DNA of 48,549 nt from Bacteroidota bacterium (GTDB lineage: Bacteria; Bacteroidota; Bacteroidia; Flavobacteriales_F; PHOS-HE28). The notes under the pieces were generated by a model. The model did not search any database, was not told the origin of the DNA, and saw nothing but the letters and a program-made list of their open reading frames with translations. This document shows positions 34,875-44,210 of this stretch, one piece after another; the stretch's first letter is position 1, and the number at the start of each line of letters is the position of its first letter. A program made the translations under genes and the position numbers. The stretch lies in contig JACTMO010000085.1 in NCBI GenBank assembly GCA_014584605.1, positions 1 to 48,549 on the forward strand, in the 5' to 3' direction.

Positions 34875-35912
34875 TCAGTCCTCGATGAACGGATAATCGG
34901 GCGTCTTGTACACGTCCTCCCACAATTCCTTCGCCTTGGGCAGCGGGCTATCCTCGGCGAACTTCACCGAGGCTTCCACCTGTTGCTTGATCGCGGCGTC
35001 CAGCGCCTCCAGTTCGGCCTCCGTGGCCCACTTGTTCGCCAGCAACCGGGCCCGCACGTCCTCGATGGGGTCCTGTTGCTTGTAGGCTTCCACCTCCTCC
35101 TTGGTGCGGTACTTCTGCGGGTCGCTCATGCTGTGGCCCCGATACCGGTAGGTCTTGATCTCCAGCAGGTAGGGACCATTGCCCGCACGGCAGTGGGCGC
35201 AGGCCCTGGCGATGGCGTCGTGCACCGCCTCGCAGCGCATGCCATCAACGGGTTCACCGGGCATGTCGTAGCTCTCGCCCAGGGTGTACAGCTCGCGCAC
35301 GTTGCTGGTGCGCTCCACGCTGGTGCCCATGGCGTACTGGTTGTTCTCGATGATGAAGACCACGGGGAGCTTCCAGGTCATCGCCATGTTGAAGGTCTCG
35401 TGCAGCATGCCCTGACGGACGGCGCCATCGCCCATCATGCACAGGGTGACCTGGTGGCCGCCGCGGTACTTATCGGCGAAGGCGATGCCGGCGCCCAGGC
35501 CGATCTGGCCGCCCACGATGCCGTGCCCGCCGAACAGGTTGCGGCCCTTGTCGAAGTAGTGCATGCTGCCGCCCTTGCCCTTGCTGGTGCCGGTGGTGCG
35601 GCCATACAGTTCAGCCATCACCCGGTCCGGGGACTCGCCGAGCACCAGGGGGTGGCAGTGGTCGCGGTAGCCGGTGATGACGCGGTCGTCCTTGCCCATG
35701 GCCGTCACCATCCCTGCGAGGATGGCCTCCTGACCGATGTACAGGTGGCAGAAGCCGCCGAACTTCTGCATGGTGTACAGCTGCCCGCACTTCTCCTCGA
35801 AGCGGCGCATCAGCAGCATGTCCTTGAACCAGCGCAGGTGGGTCTGCTGGCCGTGGCCGCCGTCGGCCGGGCGGGCGTTCCTCTTGGCGGGCGATGCGGT
35901 CTTGGTGGGCAT
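34875..35912 (-). CDS. pdhA: Pyruvate dehydrogenase E1 component, alpha subunit
   Basis: A 345-residue thiamine-diphosphate enzyme subunit that decarboxylates pyruvate and acetylates the E2 lipoyl group together with the beta subunit. The start at 35912 follows from family length and from a strong -7 box at 35936. The TPP/Mg motif is CMMGDGAVRQG ... LPVVFIIENN. Other landmarks are GHGIVGGQIGLGAGIAFA and the regulatory-loop region RYRGHSMSDPQKYRTKEE. Order cdd-pdhA-pdhC matches the arrangement I recall from Flavobacteriales, where pdhB is located elsewhere. Confidence 0.95.
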   Translation of the reverse strand: MPTKTASPAKRNARPADGGHGQQTHLRWFKDMLLMRRFEEKCGQLYTMQKFGGFCHLYIGQEAILAGMVTAMGKDDRVITGYRDHCHPLVLGESPDRVMAELYGRTTGTSKGKGGSMHYFDKGRNLFGGHGIVGGQIGLGAGIAFADKYRGGHQVTLCMMGDGAVRQGMLHETFNMAMTWKLPVVFIIENNQYAMGTSVERTSNVRELYTLGESYDMPGEPVDGMRCEAVHDAIARACAHCRAGNGPYLLEIKTYRYRGHSMSDPQKYRTKEEVEAYKQQDPIEDVRARLLANKWATEAELEALDAAIKQQVEASVKFAEDSPLPKAKELWEDVYKTPDYPFIED

Positions 35913-35935
35913 GGCGGGGGGCCTTCGTGGGGCAC

Positions 35936-35943
35936 CAAAGATA
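35936..35943 (-). promoter_or_regulatory. Bacteroidota -7 promoter box of pdhA
   Basis: TATCTTTG on the minus strand is an exact TAnnTTTG match, 23 bases before the pdhA ATG and just after the cdd stop, so pdhA has its own promoter. Confidence 0.6.
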
Positions 35944-35962
35944 GCCTGCGGCCCGCAGCCGG

Positions 35963-36448
35963 TCAGCGCTTCAGGAAGCTGCCGTCGAAGGACAGGGGCA
36001 GCAGGCTGTCCGCGCTGAAGGTCTCCAGCACGGGCCCGCGCACCACGCCCATCAGCAGGCGCAGGGGGGAGCCCTGGCGGTGCTCCTGCTCCAGGAGCGC
36101 CTGGCGGCAGATGCCGCAGGGGGTCACCGGGTCGCGGCCCTTCACCTGGGGCACCACGATGGCCATGCACTCCACCACGCCCTTGGGCAGCACGCACAGG
36201 GCGGCGTGCAGCGCCGCGCGCTCCGCACAGATACCCGCCGGGAAGCTGGCGTTCTCCTGGTTGCTGCCCGGCACCACCTCCCCGCTCTCCAGGCGCAGGG
36301 CGGCGCCCACCTTGAAGCGCGAGTAACGCGCGTAGGCATTGGCCGCAGCACGCCGGGCCAGCTTCAGCAGCTCCTGGTCCTCGGGGGGCAGCGCGCCCCA
36401 GTTGGGGTGCTGCATGTACACGGTGGTCACCTTGCGCGTGGTGGACAT
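35963..36448 (-). CDS. cdd: Cytidine deaminase
   Basis: A 161-residue zinc enzyme that converts cytidine and deoxycytidine to uridine forms in pyrimidine salvage. The active site is intact: CAERAAL holds the first zinc Cys and the catalytic Glu, and PCGICRQ the other two zinc Cys, with FKVGAAL and GSNQENASFPAG as substrate loops. Length fits the small homotetrameric class plus a short C-terminal extension typical of Bacteroidota. It is the first gene of the leftward cdd-pdhA-pdhC run. A TACCTTCG box at 36466-36473 diverges from the promoter of the VTC gene. Confidence 0.93.
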   Translation of the reverse strand: MSTTRKVTTVYMQHPNWGALPPEDQELLKLARRAAANAYARYSRFKVGAALRLESGEVVPGSNQENASFPAGICAERAALHAALCVLPKGVVECMAIVVPQVKGRDPVTPCGICRQALLEQEHRQGSPLRLLMGVVRGPVLETFSADSLLPLSFDGSFLKR

Positions 36449-36465
36449 GGGCCGGATAAGGGTGC

Positions 36466-36473
36466 CGAAGGTA
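36466..36473 (-). promoter_or_regulatory. -7 promoter box of cdd
   Basis: TACCTTCG on the minus strand, 17 bases before the cdd ATG, matches TAnnTTTG except for one base. Confidence 0.45.
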
Positions 36474-36508
36474 GTGCCCCGGGAGCATGCGGCGCCCGCG
36501 CCGATCCA

Positions 36509-36516
36509 TAGCTTTG
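36509..36516 (+). promoter_or_regulatory. Bacteroidota -7 promoter box
   Basis: TAGCTTTG is an exact TAnnTTTG match, 9 bases before the ATG at 36526 of the VTC-domain gene. Confidence 0.6.
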
Positions 36517-36525
36517 GCCGCCCCG

Positions 36526-37287
36526 ATGCAGACCCTGCCCGAACTGCTGGAACACTTCCCGCCCATCACCCTGGAGGAGATGGACGGGGTACGGCTGCAG
36601 GACCGCATGGACACCAAGTACGTGTTCGCCCGCGCCCTGCTGCCGGAGGTGCTGTGCGGCATGCTGCCGCATTACCGGCTGCTGGTGGTGGACGGCGAGC
36701 GCGGGGGCCGCTACCGTTCGCTCTATTTCGACACCCCGGGGCTGCGCGACTACCACGACCACCACAAGGGCCGGACGCTGCGCCGCAAGGTGCGCTTCCG
36801 CCAGTATGTGGGCAGCGGGCTCTGCTTCCTGGAGGTGAAGCGCAAGACCGGCGCGGGCCGCACGGACAAGCACCGCATGAAGGTGCCCGCCATCGCGCAG
36901 GCCCTGGCCGGCGAGCAGGCCGCCTTCGTGGCCACGGCCTCGCGCAGCACCGAGGCGCTGGTGCCCGTGCTGTGGAACGGGTTCACCCGCCTCACCTTCG
37001 TGCACCGCACCCGTGCCGAAAGGCTCACCATCGACCTGGACCTGCGCTTCAGCCTGGCCACCGCCCCGGGGCAGGAGGCCGCCCTGGAGGGCATCGTGGT
37101 GGCCGAGCTCAAGCAGGGGCGCGCCGACCGCGGATCGCCCTTCGCGCAGGCCATGCGCGCCCACGGCATCCGGCCCGCCGGCATGAGCAAGTACTGCGTG
37201 GGCCTGCTGCACCTCCTGCCCACCCTCAAGCACAACCGCTTCAAACCGGTGCTCCGCCACCTGGGCCGCCTGCGCCAGGCCGCCTGA
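36526..37287 (+). CDS. VTC-domain protein (polyphosphate polymerase fold)
   Basis: A 253-residue protein of the VTC/CYTH-like triphosphate tunnel family. An upstream in-frame ATG at 36487 precedes the promoter box, so 36526 is chosen. Landmarks are DRMDTKYVFA, YRSLYFDTP, RRKVRFRQY and LCFLEVKRK: the alternating basic strands that line the tunnel and bind phosphates. In yeast the domain makes polyphosphate from ATP. In bacteria it is often paired with DUF4956, as here (11-base gap). The substrate in this organism is not established. Confidence 0.85.
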   Translation: MQTLPELLEHFPPITLEEMDGVRLQDRMDTKYVFARALLPEVLCGMLPHYRLLVVDGERGGRYRSLYFDTPGLRDYHDHHKGRTLRRKVRFRQYVGSGLCFLEVKRKTGAGRTDKHRMKVPAIAQALAGEQAAFVATASRSTEALVPVLWNGFTRLTFVHRTRAERLTIDLDLRFSLATAPGQEAALEGIVVAELKQGRADRGSPFAQAMRAHGIRPAGMSKYCVGLLHLLPTLKHNRFKPVLRHLGRLRQAA

Positions 37288-37298
37288 ACCCCGCCGCC

Positions 37299-37958
37299 AT
37301 GATGACCATGAAGCTCTTCGGAATGCGCGTCTTCCACGAGGACATGTGGGAGCTGCTCTTCAAGTTCGCCCTGGACGCCGCCGTGCTCTTCATCCTCATC
37401 CGGCTCATCTACTACCCCATCCATCGCAAGCGCGATTACCTCTTCACCTACTTCCTGTTCAACATCCTGATCTTCTTCCTGTGCGTGCTGCTGAACAACG
37501 TGAAGCTGAGCATCGGCTTCGCCTTCGGCCTCTTCGCCATCTTCGGCATCCTGCGCTACCGCACCGAGCAGATCAGCATCAAGGACATGACCTACCTGTT
37601 CGCGGTGATCAGCCTGGCGGTGATCAACGCGCTGGTGAGCAAGAAGATCAGCCTGTCCGAACTGCTGTTCACCGACGGCATGATCCTGCTGGTGACCTAT
37701 GCGCTGGAGCACCTGTGGCTCACCCGGCACGAGGCCATGCGGCTGCTGATCTACGACCGGGTGGAGCTCATCCGCCCGGGCCGGCGCGACGAGCTGCTCA
37801 GCGACCTCAAGGAGCGGCTGGGCATCACGGTGAGCCGCGTAGAGGTGGGCCGCACCGACCTGATGCGCGATGTGGCCGAGCTGCGCGTGTTCTATTACGA
37901 TGACGAGCAGACGCACGGCAGCGCCGTGGAGATGGCCGCCGACGACGGCGACGATTAG
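37299..37958 (+). CDS. DUF4956 membrane protein
   Basis: A 219-residue protein with about four membrane helices (FALDAAVLFILIRLIYY; YFLFNILIFFLCVLL; SIGFAFGLFAIFGIL; DMTYLFAVISLAVINALV, and a further one near 130) followed by a soluble C-terminal domain of ~80 residues (RRDELLSDLKERLGITV). The family signature FGLFAIFGILRYRTEQI, then IKDMTYLF, is clear. It follows the VTC-domain gene by 11 bases, the usual partnership; together they may form a membrane-bound phosphate-polymer module. Function is not known. Confidence 0.85.
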   Translation: MMTMKLFGMRVFHEDMWELLFKFALDAAVLFILIRLIYYPIHRKRDYLFTYFLFNILIFFLCVLLNNVKLSIGFAFGLFAIFGILRYRTEQISIKDMTYLFAVISLAVINALVSKKISLSELLFTDGMILLVTYALEHLWLTRHEAMRLLIYDRVELIRPGRRDELLSDLKERLGITVSRVEVGRTDLMRDVAELRVFYYDDEQTHGSAVEMAADDGDD

Positions 37959-38009
37959 TCTGCCGCCCCCTGGGTCCATCAACCATCTCCGACCCGCTCC
38001 CGCCTTCCT

Positions 38010-38177
38010 GCCGCGTTGGAACATTCCGCCGCTGCGCCCGCTACGCCGCGCATGGTCCGTCTTGCTTGTATACGGAACAGGGGCGGTGCTGCGGAACCAT
38101 CACGACGGAGAGGTCAAGGGGTACCTCAGGTGCAAAATGCCGGGCGGATCGGCCTGCGCCCTGGCGCGCAGCGGTAT
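38010..38177. repeat. MITE-like element, copy R3
   Basis: 38010-38065 matches the complement of 48494-48549 with about five mismatches in 56, and 38073-38145 matches copy R2 around 20921-20980 (ATCACGACGGAGA-GTCAAG and GGATCGGCCT). The right end CAGCGGTAT resembles the R1/R2 end (GTGGTAT) and overlaps the stop codon of ispF. No coding sense. The gap 37959-38009 before it is empty. Confidence 0.65.
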
Positions 38178-38659
38178 CAGGCGCCCTGGAGCAGGGCCAC
38201 GGCGTAGGCACAGGCGCCTTCCTCGCGGCCCGCGAAGCCCAGCTTCTCGTTGGTGGTGGCCTTGATGCCCACGGCCCCCTCCTCCACCCCGAGGATCGGG
38301 GCGAGGGCCCGCTTCATGGCCGGGATGTGCGGCTTGATGCGCGGGCGCTCCAGCACCAGGCTGCAGTCCACGTTGCCCACGCGCCAGCCGCGCTCGGCCA
38401 CCAGGCGCACCACCTCGCGCAGCAGCACCTTGCTGTCGGCGTCCTTCCAGCGCGGGTCGGTGTCGGGGAAGTGATGGCCGATGTCCGGGAGCCCCGCGGC
38501 CCCCAGCAGGGCGTCGCACAGGGCGTGCAGCAGCACGTCGGCGTCGCTGTGGCCCGCCAGGCCCGTACCGTGGTCGATGCGCACACCGCCCAGCCACAGG
38601 GGCCGCCCTTCGGCCAGCCGGTGCACGTCGTATCCGAATCCGACCCGGAAGCGCATCAT
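38177..38659 (-). CDS. ispF: 2-C-methyl-D-erythritol 2,4-cyclodiphosphate synthase
   Basis: A 160-residue enzyme of the MEP isoprenoid pathway that cyclises CDP-ME 2-phosphate to MEcPP. The zinc/substrate motifs [26 protein letters not shown] and the C-terminal [16 protein letters not shown] are intact, and length is standard. It starts inside the stop of porV (ATGA overlap), so it is translated from the porV message although isoprenoid synthesis has no obvious link with T9SS. The stop codon falls in the terminal sequence of a MITE-like element. Confidence 0.96.
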   Translation of the reverse strand: MMRFRVGFGYDVHRLAEGRPLWLGGVRIDHGTGLAGHSDADVLLHALCDALLGAAGLPDIGHHFPDTDPRWKDADSKVLLREVVRLVAERGWRVGNVDCSLVLERPRIKPHIPAMKRALAPILGVEEGAVGIKATTNEKLGFAGREEGACAYAVALLQGA

Positions 38660-39966
38660 TCGGCCTCCTTCTTCTTCTTCTTGCTCTTGTCGAAGTTGAA
38701 CCCGAGGGTGAACCGCAGCGTGTTGGCCAGCGGGCTGCGCTGCGTGCTGGCGATCAGGTAGCTCAGGTCGATCGAGAAGATGCTGAAGCGCACCCCGGTG
38801 CCCAGGGTGAAGTACTTGCGGTTGCCCTTGGTGTAATGCTCCCAGAAGTACCCCGCGCGGAAGGCGAACTGCTTGGCGTACCAGTATTCCAGCCCGCCGC
38901 CCAGGTTGATCTCGCGCAGCTCCTCCTTGGTCCTGCTCCCGCTCACCAGCTGGCCGTTCTGGTCGTACCAGCCCGGGGCATCGCTGAAGCTCTGGAACAC
39001 CCCCTCGGCCACGCCCACGTTGGGGTCCTTGCCGCTGGCGATCACGAACTGGCCGGTGGTGGGGTCCACCACGTAGTTGCCGTCGCCGTCCCGTTCATAG
39101 ATCGGCGGGGTGGGCACCAGCAGCTTGTTGGCGTCGAAGTGCACGCTGATGATGTTGTAGTCGTCGATGTCGTAGGTGAAGCGGGGCCCCAGGCGCAGGT
39201 TGATGGGGATGAAGTCCCGCCGGGCCGTCTCCGAGTAGGACATCTTGGCGCCGATGTTGGAGATGTTGAGGCCAAAGGCGAAGGTGCCGGTGCGGTCGCC
39301 CAGTTGCAGATCGGGCTTCTGGTAGTAGAAGGACACGTCCGCCGCCACCGACTGGCCCGCCTTGGTGTTGGCGTTGTTCACGTTGAGCCCCCCGGTGAGG
39401 TTGCTGTTGACGTAGCGCACGGCCAGGCCGCCGCTGAAGTAGTCGCTGAACTGCTGGGCGAAGGCCACATCCACGGCGAACTCGGCGGGCTTGAAATCGC
39501 CGATGGGGGTGCCGTTCTGATCGGTGAACTGGATGCTGCCCAGGTCGAAATAGCGCAGCGAGCCCCCGATGGCCGTCTTCTTGTTGCTCAGCCGGCCGTA
39601 GCCCGTCACATAGGCCAGGCTCATGTCGGGTACCAGTTTGCGCAGCCAGGGGCTGAAGCTGATGTGGAACTCCCCGTCGTTGGGCGCGAAGGCCAGCTTG
39701 GCCGGGTTCCAGTGGATCGAGTTGGCGTCCGGCGAGATGGCCACCCCGGCATCGCCCATGCCGCCCGCCCGGCTGTCCACCGAGATCATCAGGAAGGGCA
39801 CCGCCGTGGTGATGGTGTTGAGGTCCTGGCCGCACGGCAGACCTTGAGGGGTAAAACACTCCCCGTCAGAACTCACTGCATTCTGAGCCTTTGTAAGGGA
39901 CGGGAATAGCATCCAGCATACAGCCAATGCCGAGCTCAGAAGACGGACTAACAGGGAATGACGCAT
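38656..39966 (-). CDS. porV: T9SS outer-membrane shuttle protein PorV (LptO)
   Basis: A 436-residue FadL-like beta-barrel. The ATG at 39966 begins the signal peptide ([28 protein letters not shown]); longer frames would start before the promoter box. PorV landmarks are [31 protein letters not shown] and a C-terminal strand [10 protein letters not shown] followed by a Lys-rich tail. In known systems PorV collects T9SS cargo from the translocon and hands it to the PorU-PorV-PorQ-PorZ attachment complex. It lies downstream of porU, in the conserved porU-porV order, but has its own -7 box. Confidence 0.93.
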   Translation of the reverse strand: MRHSLLVRLLSSALAVCWMLFPSLTKAQNAVSSDGECFTPQGLPCGQDLNTITTAVPFLMISVDSRAGGMGDAGVAISPDANSIHWNPAKLAFAPNDGEFHISFSPWLRKLVPDMSLAYVTGYGRLSNKKTAIGGSLRYFDLGSIQFTDQNGTPIGDFKPAEFAVDVAFAQQFSDYFSGGLAVRYVNSNLTGGLNVNNANTKAGQSVAADVSFYYQKPDLQLGDRTGTFAFGLNISNIGAKMSYSETARRDFIPINLRLGPRFTYDIDDYNIISVHFDANKLLVPTPPIYERDGDGNYVVDPTTGQFVIASGKDPNVGVAEGVFQSFSDAPGWYDQNGQLVSGSRTKEELREINLGGGLEYWYAKQFAFRAGYFWEHYTKGNRKYFTLGTGVRFSIFSIDLSYLIASTQRSPLANTLRFTLGFNFDKSKKKKKEAE

Positions 39967-39995
39967 CAGGGTCGGGGTCTGCGGAAAAAGGACGG

Positions 39996-40003
39996 CAAAT
40001 ATA
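39996..40003 (-). promoter_or_regulatory. Bacteroidota -7 promoter box of porV
   Basis: TATATTTG on the minus strand is an exact TAnnTTTG match, 29 bases before the porV ATG in the porU-porV gap. Confidence 0.6.
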
Positions 40004-40034
40004 CGCGGGCGGGCCCGCGGATATTGTGTGCCGA

Positions 40035-43000
40035 TCACCTGAGGATCACGAGCTTCTCGAGCTTCTCGGCGCGGGCGCCCTCGGGGGTCAGCACGCTGAG
40101 GCGGTACACATAGACCCCGCGGCCCAGCTTGTCGCCGTGGTCGTCACAGCCGTCCCAGGCCAGGGGCTCGCTGCGGAAGCCTTCGCAGGCCAGTTGCCGG
40201 TCGATGGTCTTCACCAGGCGGCCGGCGGCGGTGAACACCTGCACCTGCACGTCCATGGTGGAGCAGGGCCGGTTGTGCTCGAAGAAGAACTGGGTGTGCG
40301 TGGTGAAGGGGTTCGGGTAGTTGAGCACATGCTCCAGGGCCAGTTCGGCGCTGGGGGCCACCACGAACTCGGTGCCCGCTTCGGCCGAGTTGTTGAACAC
40401 GTCCCAGGCCTTCACCTGCAGGGTGTGTCCGCCCTCGGTCAGGTCGTCGAAGCGGTAGCGCACCGTGCCGCTGCGGTAGGTGTCCAGGTCGGCCTCGTAC
40501 TGGTCGTTGAGCACCACGGCCCGGTCGGTGTTGCCGTCCAGCACCGCCACCAGGTCGTGGCCTATGCTGCTGCCCATGGTGTTGATGCCGTTGCTGTCGA
40601 AGAGCTTCACCAGCAGCATCGGATCCTCGTTGGTGATGCCCCCGCGCACGAAGCGGTCGTCGTTCATGTACACCCGGATATCGGGCCCGGCGGCGTCCAG
40701 GGCCACGTCGGTGGCGGTGCCGCCCACCAGCGGCTCCTCGGTGGCGCCGCAGCCGTTGTCCCCCGTGCTCTCCACGTAGCAGGCGATGCGGCCCGGCCCC
40801 ACCAGGTAGTTGATGTCCTTGGGCACCACGAAGGCGAAGCTGAACTGCCCGCCGGCCACGGTGGCCATGCCGCGGTGGATGATGTTCTTGCGCAGGCTGA
40901 AGGGGAAGGGCGAGCCACCGTCGTTGGCCAGCGTCTGCTGCTGCACCCGCTTGTCGAACACCGTGGGGATCGCCCGGCCGTCGAAGCCGGTGAGCACGTT
41001 GCCGTCGCCGTCCACCACTTCCCCGGCGACACGCACGGTGGCCAGCGCCTTCAGGGTGTCCACGGGGTTGCCCAGGGTGTCGGTGATGGCCGTGATGCGC
41101 ACCTCGTGGCGGGGCATGGCCAGGCGCAGGCTGGGGTCGCCCAGCAGGGAGAAGTTGCGGTGGTTCACCTGAGAGGGCTGCGCGGTGGTGATGTCCACCT
41201 TGGTGCGCCGGAACACGTCGCCCAGGGTGGCCGGGCGTCCCTGCTCGTCCAGGCGCTCGAACACGTGGTCGTAGAAGTCCTGGGAGAGGGCGTAGTTCTG
41301 GTTGCTGTAGGCGATGCGCGTGGTGGTCATCAGCCCGATGCCGCCGCCTTTGGGGTTCAGCAGCACGTACTCCCCGGCCGAGGTGCGCGCCGGGTCGTCC
41401 CACCGGCTGAATTCGCAGGTGGCGGTCATGAACAGCGGCAGCCGGTCCATGTTGGTCCAGCCCAGGATCATGGAGTTGTCCAGGAAGCGCTCATGGGCCC
41501 AGCCCACCTCGCCACCATGGCCCACGTAGTTCACCAGCAGGGCGCCGCGCTGCACCCCATCGCGCAGGTCGGCCTGGGCCTCGAAGTAGCGTTCACCACC
41601 GGGGGTGCTGGTCTGCTGGTAGGCGTCCAGGTAGATCTTGTTGAGGTTGAAACAGGGGTGCTCGTTCTCCACGGTGGTGGCCAGCGCGTCGCTCTGGCTC
41701 ATGTGGATGGTGCTCTCGAACACGTCGCCCTCCTGGTCGTCGCTGGTGAAGAGCAGCCAGGTGCGCCAATCGTTGATGCCGCCGTCGCTGCCCACGGCGC
41801 ACTGGGCGCCGCTGCCGTCCATCAGCTGCAGCTTGTCGTAGTTCAGCAGCTTGTCGGCCATCTCTTGTGCCTGGGAGATGGAGCTCACCGGGATGCGTCC
41901 CACGCCGATGTCCACCAGGTCGCCCTGGTACTCCCCTTCGTCATCGTCCAGCAGGGCGAAGTAGTCGTCCGAGCAGTAGCTCAGGCTGGCGTGCCAGGAG
42001 TTGGCCGTCTGGTAGCTGGGGATGTGGCTCTGGTTGCTGAGGGCGCGGTTGAGGTTGTTGTAGGAACCGTCGCCGAACAGCAGCAGGTAACGCGGCATCA
42101 GCGCCGGGTCGGTGCCGGCACGGTCGTACAGCATCTTCATGTAGCGCTTGATGGCCGTGGCATCGCGCATGCCGGAGGAGAACTCGTTGTAGATCTGCTG
42201 CGGGCTCACCAGCACCACGTTCAGGCCCTCGGCCGCACGCCGGTCGGCGATGCGCTGGGCCGCCGGGCGGAAGGCGTCGGGGCTCACGATCACCAGGTCG
42301 GTGGGCAGCGTGGTGGCGTGCAGGTCCTGGTTGGGCACCGCGCCGGCGGCGGTCGGGGTGGGCAGGCCCGTGCCGCGGAAGGCGATGAACTGGCGCAAGG
42401 TGTCGGTGTGCAGGCGGAACTGCTTCTGGCTGCCGTTGTCCACCAAGGGTACGCGCACCGCAGCGGTCGGGTCGGTGATGTCCCAGAGCTCCAAGGCCCC
42501 GGAGGCCTGGTCCAGCACGAACTCGGTCACCTCGCCGGGCCCCACGCTGGTCAGGTCCAGGAAGCTCATCTGGTTGCCCACCAGTTTCAGGTCCCGGCGC
42601 GCGTTCAGCTCCAGGAAGTTCATCCAGCCCATGGAGCTGGCCGGGTTGTGCTTGTTGAAGGTGATGGTGAAGGGCAGGTTGTTGCCCGAGGCCTGGAAGC
42701 AGAAGGTGTGGCGGGTTGACTTGGCCTGTTCGCCGGTGTAGCCGCTGGAGACCCCGGTCACGCTCACGGTGCTGTCCAGGGCCGCGCCCGAGGTCACCCG
42801 CCAGGTGCTGGCGTTGCCCGTGCCCACCGTGCGCGAGAGCACGTCCATCACCAGGCAGGCCGGGTCTTGCACGCGCAGGAAGGGCACCGCGAAGTTGTAG
42901 GAGTAGGTGGTGGTCAGGTCGTACACTTCCCCGAAGAGCTCGCGGCCCGACTTCAGCAGGGTCACGGCGTCCACCTCGATGAACTGCCGGTCGTCGAAGG

Positions 43001-44021
43001 AGGTGCTGGTGCGGGTGGCCGCGTCGGTCACCTCGGGCAGGGTGCCCACCCGCACGGCCGGCTCCACTCCGATGCCCACGAAGTAGGAGGCCGAGTCGGA
43101 GAACACATGCTTGGTGTGGCTGAAGCGGCCCATGCCGCCGTCCAGGGTCCACCGTTGCGGGCCCGAGGCGTAGAAGAGGATGCGGTCGCCGGGGCCGAAG
43201 CTGCCGTCGCCGCCGTCCTCCATCACCACGGCATTGGCCACCAGGTCCGTGGCCGGAAGCGCGTCGTTCTCGAAGGGGAGCATGCCGTGATGGCGCCCGT
43301 AGAGGTTCACCTGATCGCTGGGCACTTCGCCGGCCAGGCCCATGCCCTGCAGCAGCTCGAAGGGCAGGGCGTGGACCCCGTCCTTGGTGAGCTGCACCCG
43401 GTACCATTCGCCCGAGGCCAGCTTGGAGGAGGGCGGATAGCTCTTGGGCATGGTCGGCGGCCCTCCCCCACGGCCTTCCACGATGGACAGGGTGTAGGCC
43501 GACAGGCGCTCCCACTGCCCGGTGCCGTTGTTGCGGCGGTAGGGATAGATGTCCACCACCGCCACCGGCCGCTTGCGTTCATGCGCCAGGCGCGTCACCA
43601 CCAGGGGCTGTGTCCAGGCCGGGTCCAGGCCGGGAAGGGCGGCCACCTCCTCGCGGCTCATGGCCACGTACGCGGTGCCCGTCAGGTGGGCCGAGAACGA
43701 GGTCGTGCCCGCCCCCAGGGGTCGCATCTCGTGGTGGTACGGCAGGTCCTGCCGGGAAGGGTCCAGGTGCATGGCCGGCGGAAGGACCGCGGCCGTGGTC
43801 CGCTCGGTCACCACGCGTTCGTCCGTGCCCGACCCGGCCGTGCCGCGCACGGGCTGCGCAGCGGTAGTGCCCACCGTGCCATGCACCGGGGTCGGAACGG
43901 ACCGGGTGGGGCCGGTGGGGACGGACCGTTGAGGGGGGGCCTGGCGCTCCTGTGCCGCAGCCGGAAAGCCGGTGAACAACAGGACGGTGAGGGGGAGGGA
44001 CAGGGACCTGACCATGAACAC
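40035..44021 (-). CDS. porU: T9SS C-terminal signal peptidase/sortase PorU
   Basis: A 1328-residue gingipain-like (C25) cysteine peptidase. The signal peptide is MFMVRSLSLPLTVLLFTGFPAAAQ; an ATG two codons in is equally possible. The catalytic His is in VNYVGHGGEVGWAHERF (~834) and the catalytic Cys in MTATCEFSRWDDP (~865). Before them are propeptide and beta-rich domains; after them come Ig-like domains and a C-terminal tail (NYPNPFTTHTQFFFE ... LEKLVILR) of the sorting-domain type that PorU proteins retain. PorU removes cargo sorting tails and joins A-LPS or another anchor at the cell surface. It diverges from the PorP/SprF-type gene. Confidence 0.94.
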   Translation of the reverse strand: MFMVRSLSLPLTVLLFTGFPAAAQERQAPPQRSVPTGPTRSVPTPVHGTVGTTAAQPVRGTAGSGTDERVVTERTTAAVLPPAMHLDPSRQDLPYHHEMRPLGAGTTSFSAHLTGTAYVAMSREEVAALPGLDPAWTQPLVVTRLAHERKRPVAVVDIYPYRRNNGTGQWERLSAYTLSIVEGRGGGPPTMPKSYPPSSKLASGEWYRVQLTKDGVHALPFELLQGMGLAGEVPSDQVNLYGRHHGMLPFENDALPATDLVANAVVMEDGGDGSFGPGDRILFYASGPQRWTLDGGMGRFSHTKHVFSDSASYFVGIGVEPAVRVGTLPEVTDAATRTSTSFDDRQFIEVDAVTLLKSGRELFGEVYDLTTTYSYNFAVPFLRVQDPACLVMDVLSRTVGTGNASTWRVTSGAALDSTVSVTGVSSGYTGEQAKSTRHTFCFQASGNNLPFTITFNKHNPASSMGWMNFLELNARRDLKLVGNQMSFLDLTSVGPGEVTEFVLDQASGALELWDITDPTAAVRVPLVDNGSQKQFRLHTDTLRQFIAFRGTGLPTPTAAGAVPNQDLHATTLPTDLVIVSPDAFRPAAQRIADRRAAEGLNVVLVSPQQIYNEFSSGMRDATAIKRYMKMLYDRAGTDPALMPRYLLLFGDGSYNNLNRALSNQSHIPSYQTANSWHASLSYCSDDYFALLDDDEGEYQGDLVDIGVGRIPVSSISQAQEMADKLLNYDKLQLMDGSGAQCAVGSDGGINDWRTWLLFTSDDQEGDVFESTIHMSQSDALATTVENEHPCFNLNKIYLDAYQQTSTPGGERYFEAQADLRDGVQRGALLVNYVGHGGEVGWAHERFLDNSMILGWTNMDRLPLFMTATCEFSRWDDPARTSAGEYVLLNPKGGGIGLMTTTRIAYSNQNYALSQDFYDHVFERLDEQGRPATLGDVFRRTKVDITTAQPSQVNHRNFSLLGDPSLRLAMPRHEVRITAITDTLGNPVDTLKALATVRVAGEVVDGDGNVLTGFDGRAIPTVFDKRVQQQTLANDGGSPFPFSLRKNIIHRGMATVAGGQFSFAFVVPKDINYLVGPGRIACYVESTGDNGCGATEEPLVGGTATDVALDAAGPDIRVYMNDDRFVRGGITNEDPMLLVKLFDSNGINTMGSSIGHDLVAVLDGNTDRAVVLNDQYEADLDTYRSGTVRYRFDDLTEGGHTLQVKAWDVFNNSAEAGTEFVVAPSAELALEHVLNYPNPFTTHTQFFFEHNRPCSTMDVQVQVFTAAGRLVKTIDRQLACEGFRSEPLAWDGCDDHGDKLGRGVYVYRLSVLTPEGARAEKLEKLVILR

Positions 44022-44049
44022 TGATCAACAGGTTTTCAACAGGAATGAA

Positions 44050-44057
44050 CGAAAGTA
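44050..44057 (-). promoter_or_regulatory. -7 promoter box of porU
   Basis: TACTTTCG on the minus strand lies 28 bases before the porU ATG at 44021 and is the likely start of the leftward porU message. Confidence 0.4.
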
Positions 44058-44210
44058 CTACCTTCGGCCGGTGCGTTGCGGAACCTCCGCTTCAACGAAG
44101 CCCGGTTTGGATCATTGCGGACCGGGGTGGGGAACCGTAATGCAATGAGGTACGTATACTTGGCGTTCGCAGCAGAGCTACGGATGATGGGAAGCGTGAT
44201 CAGGGGAAAG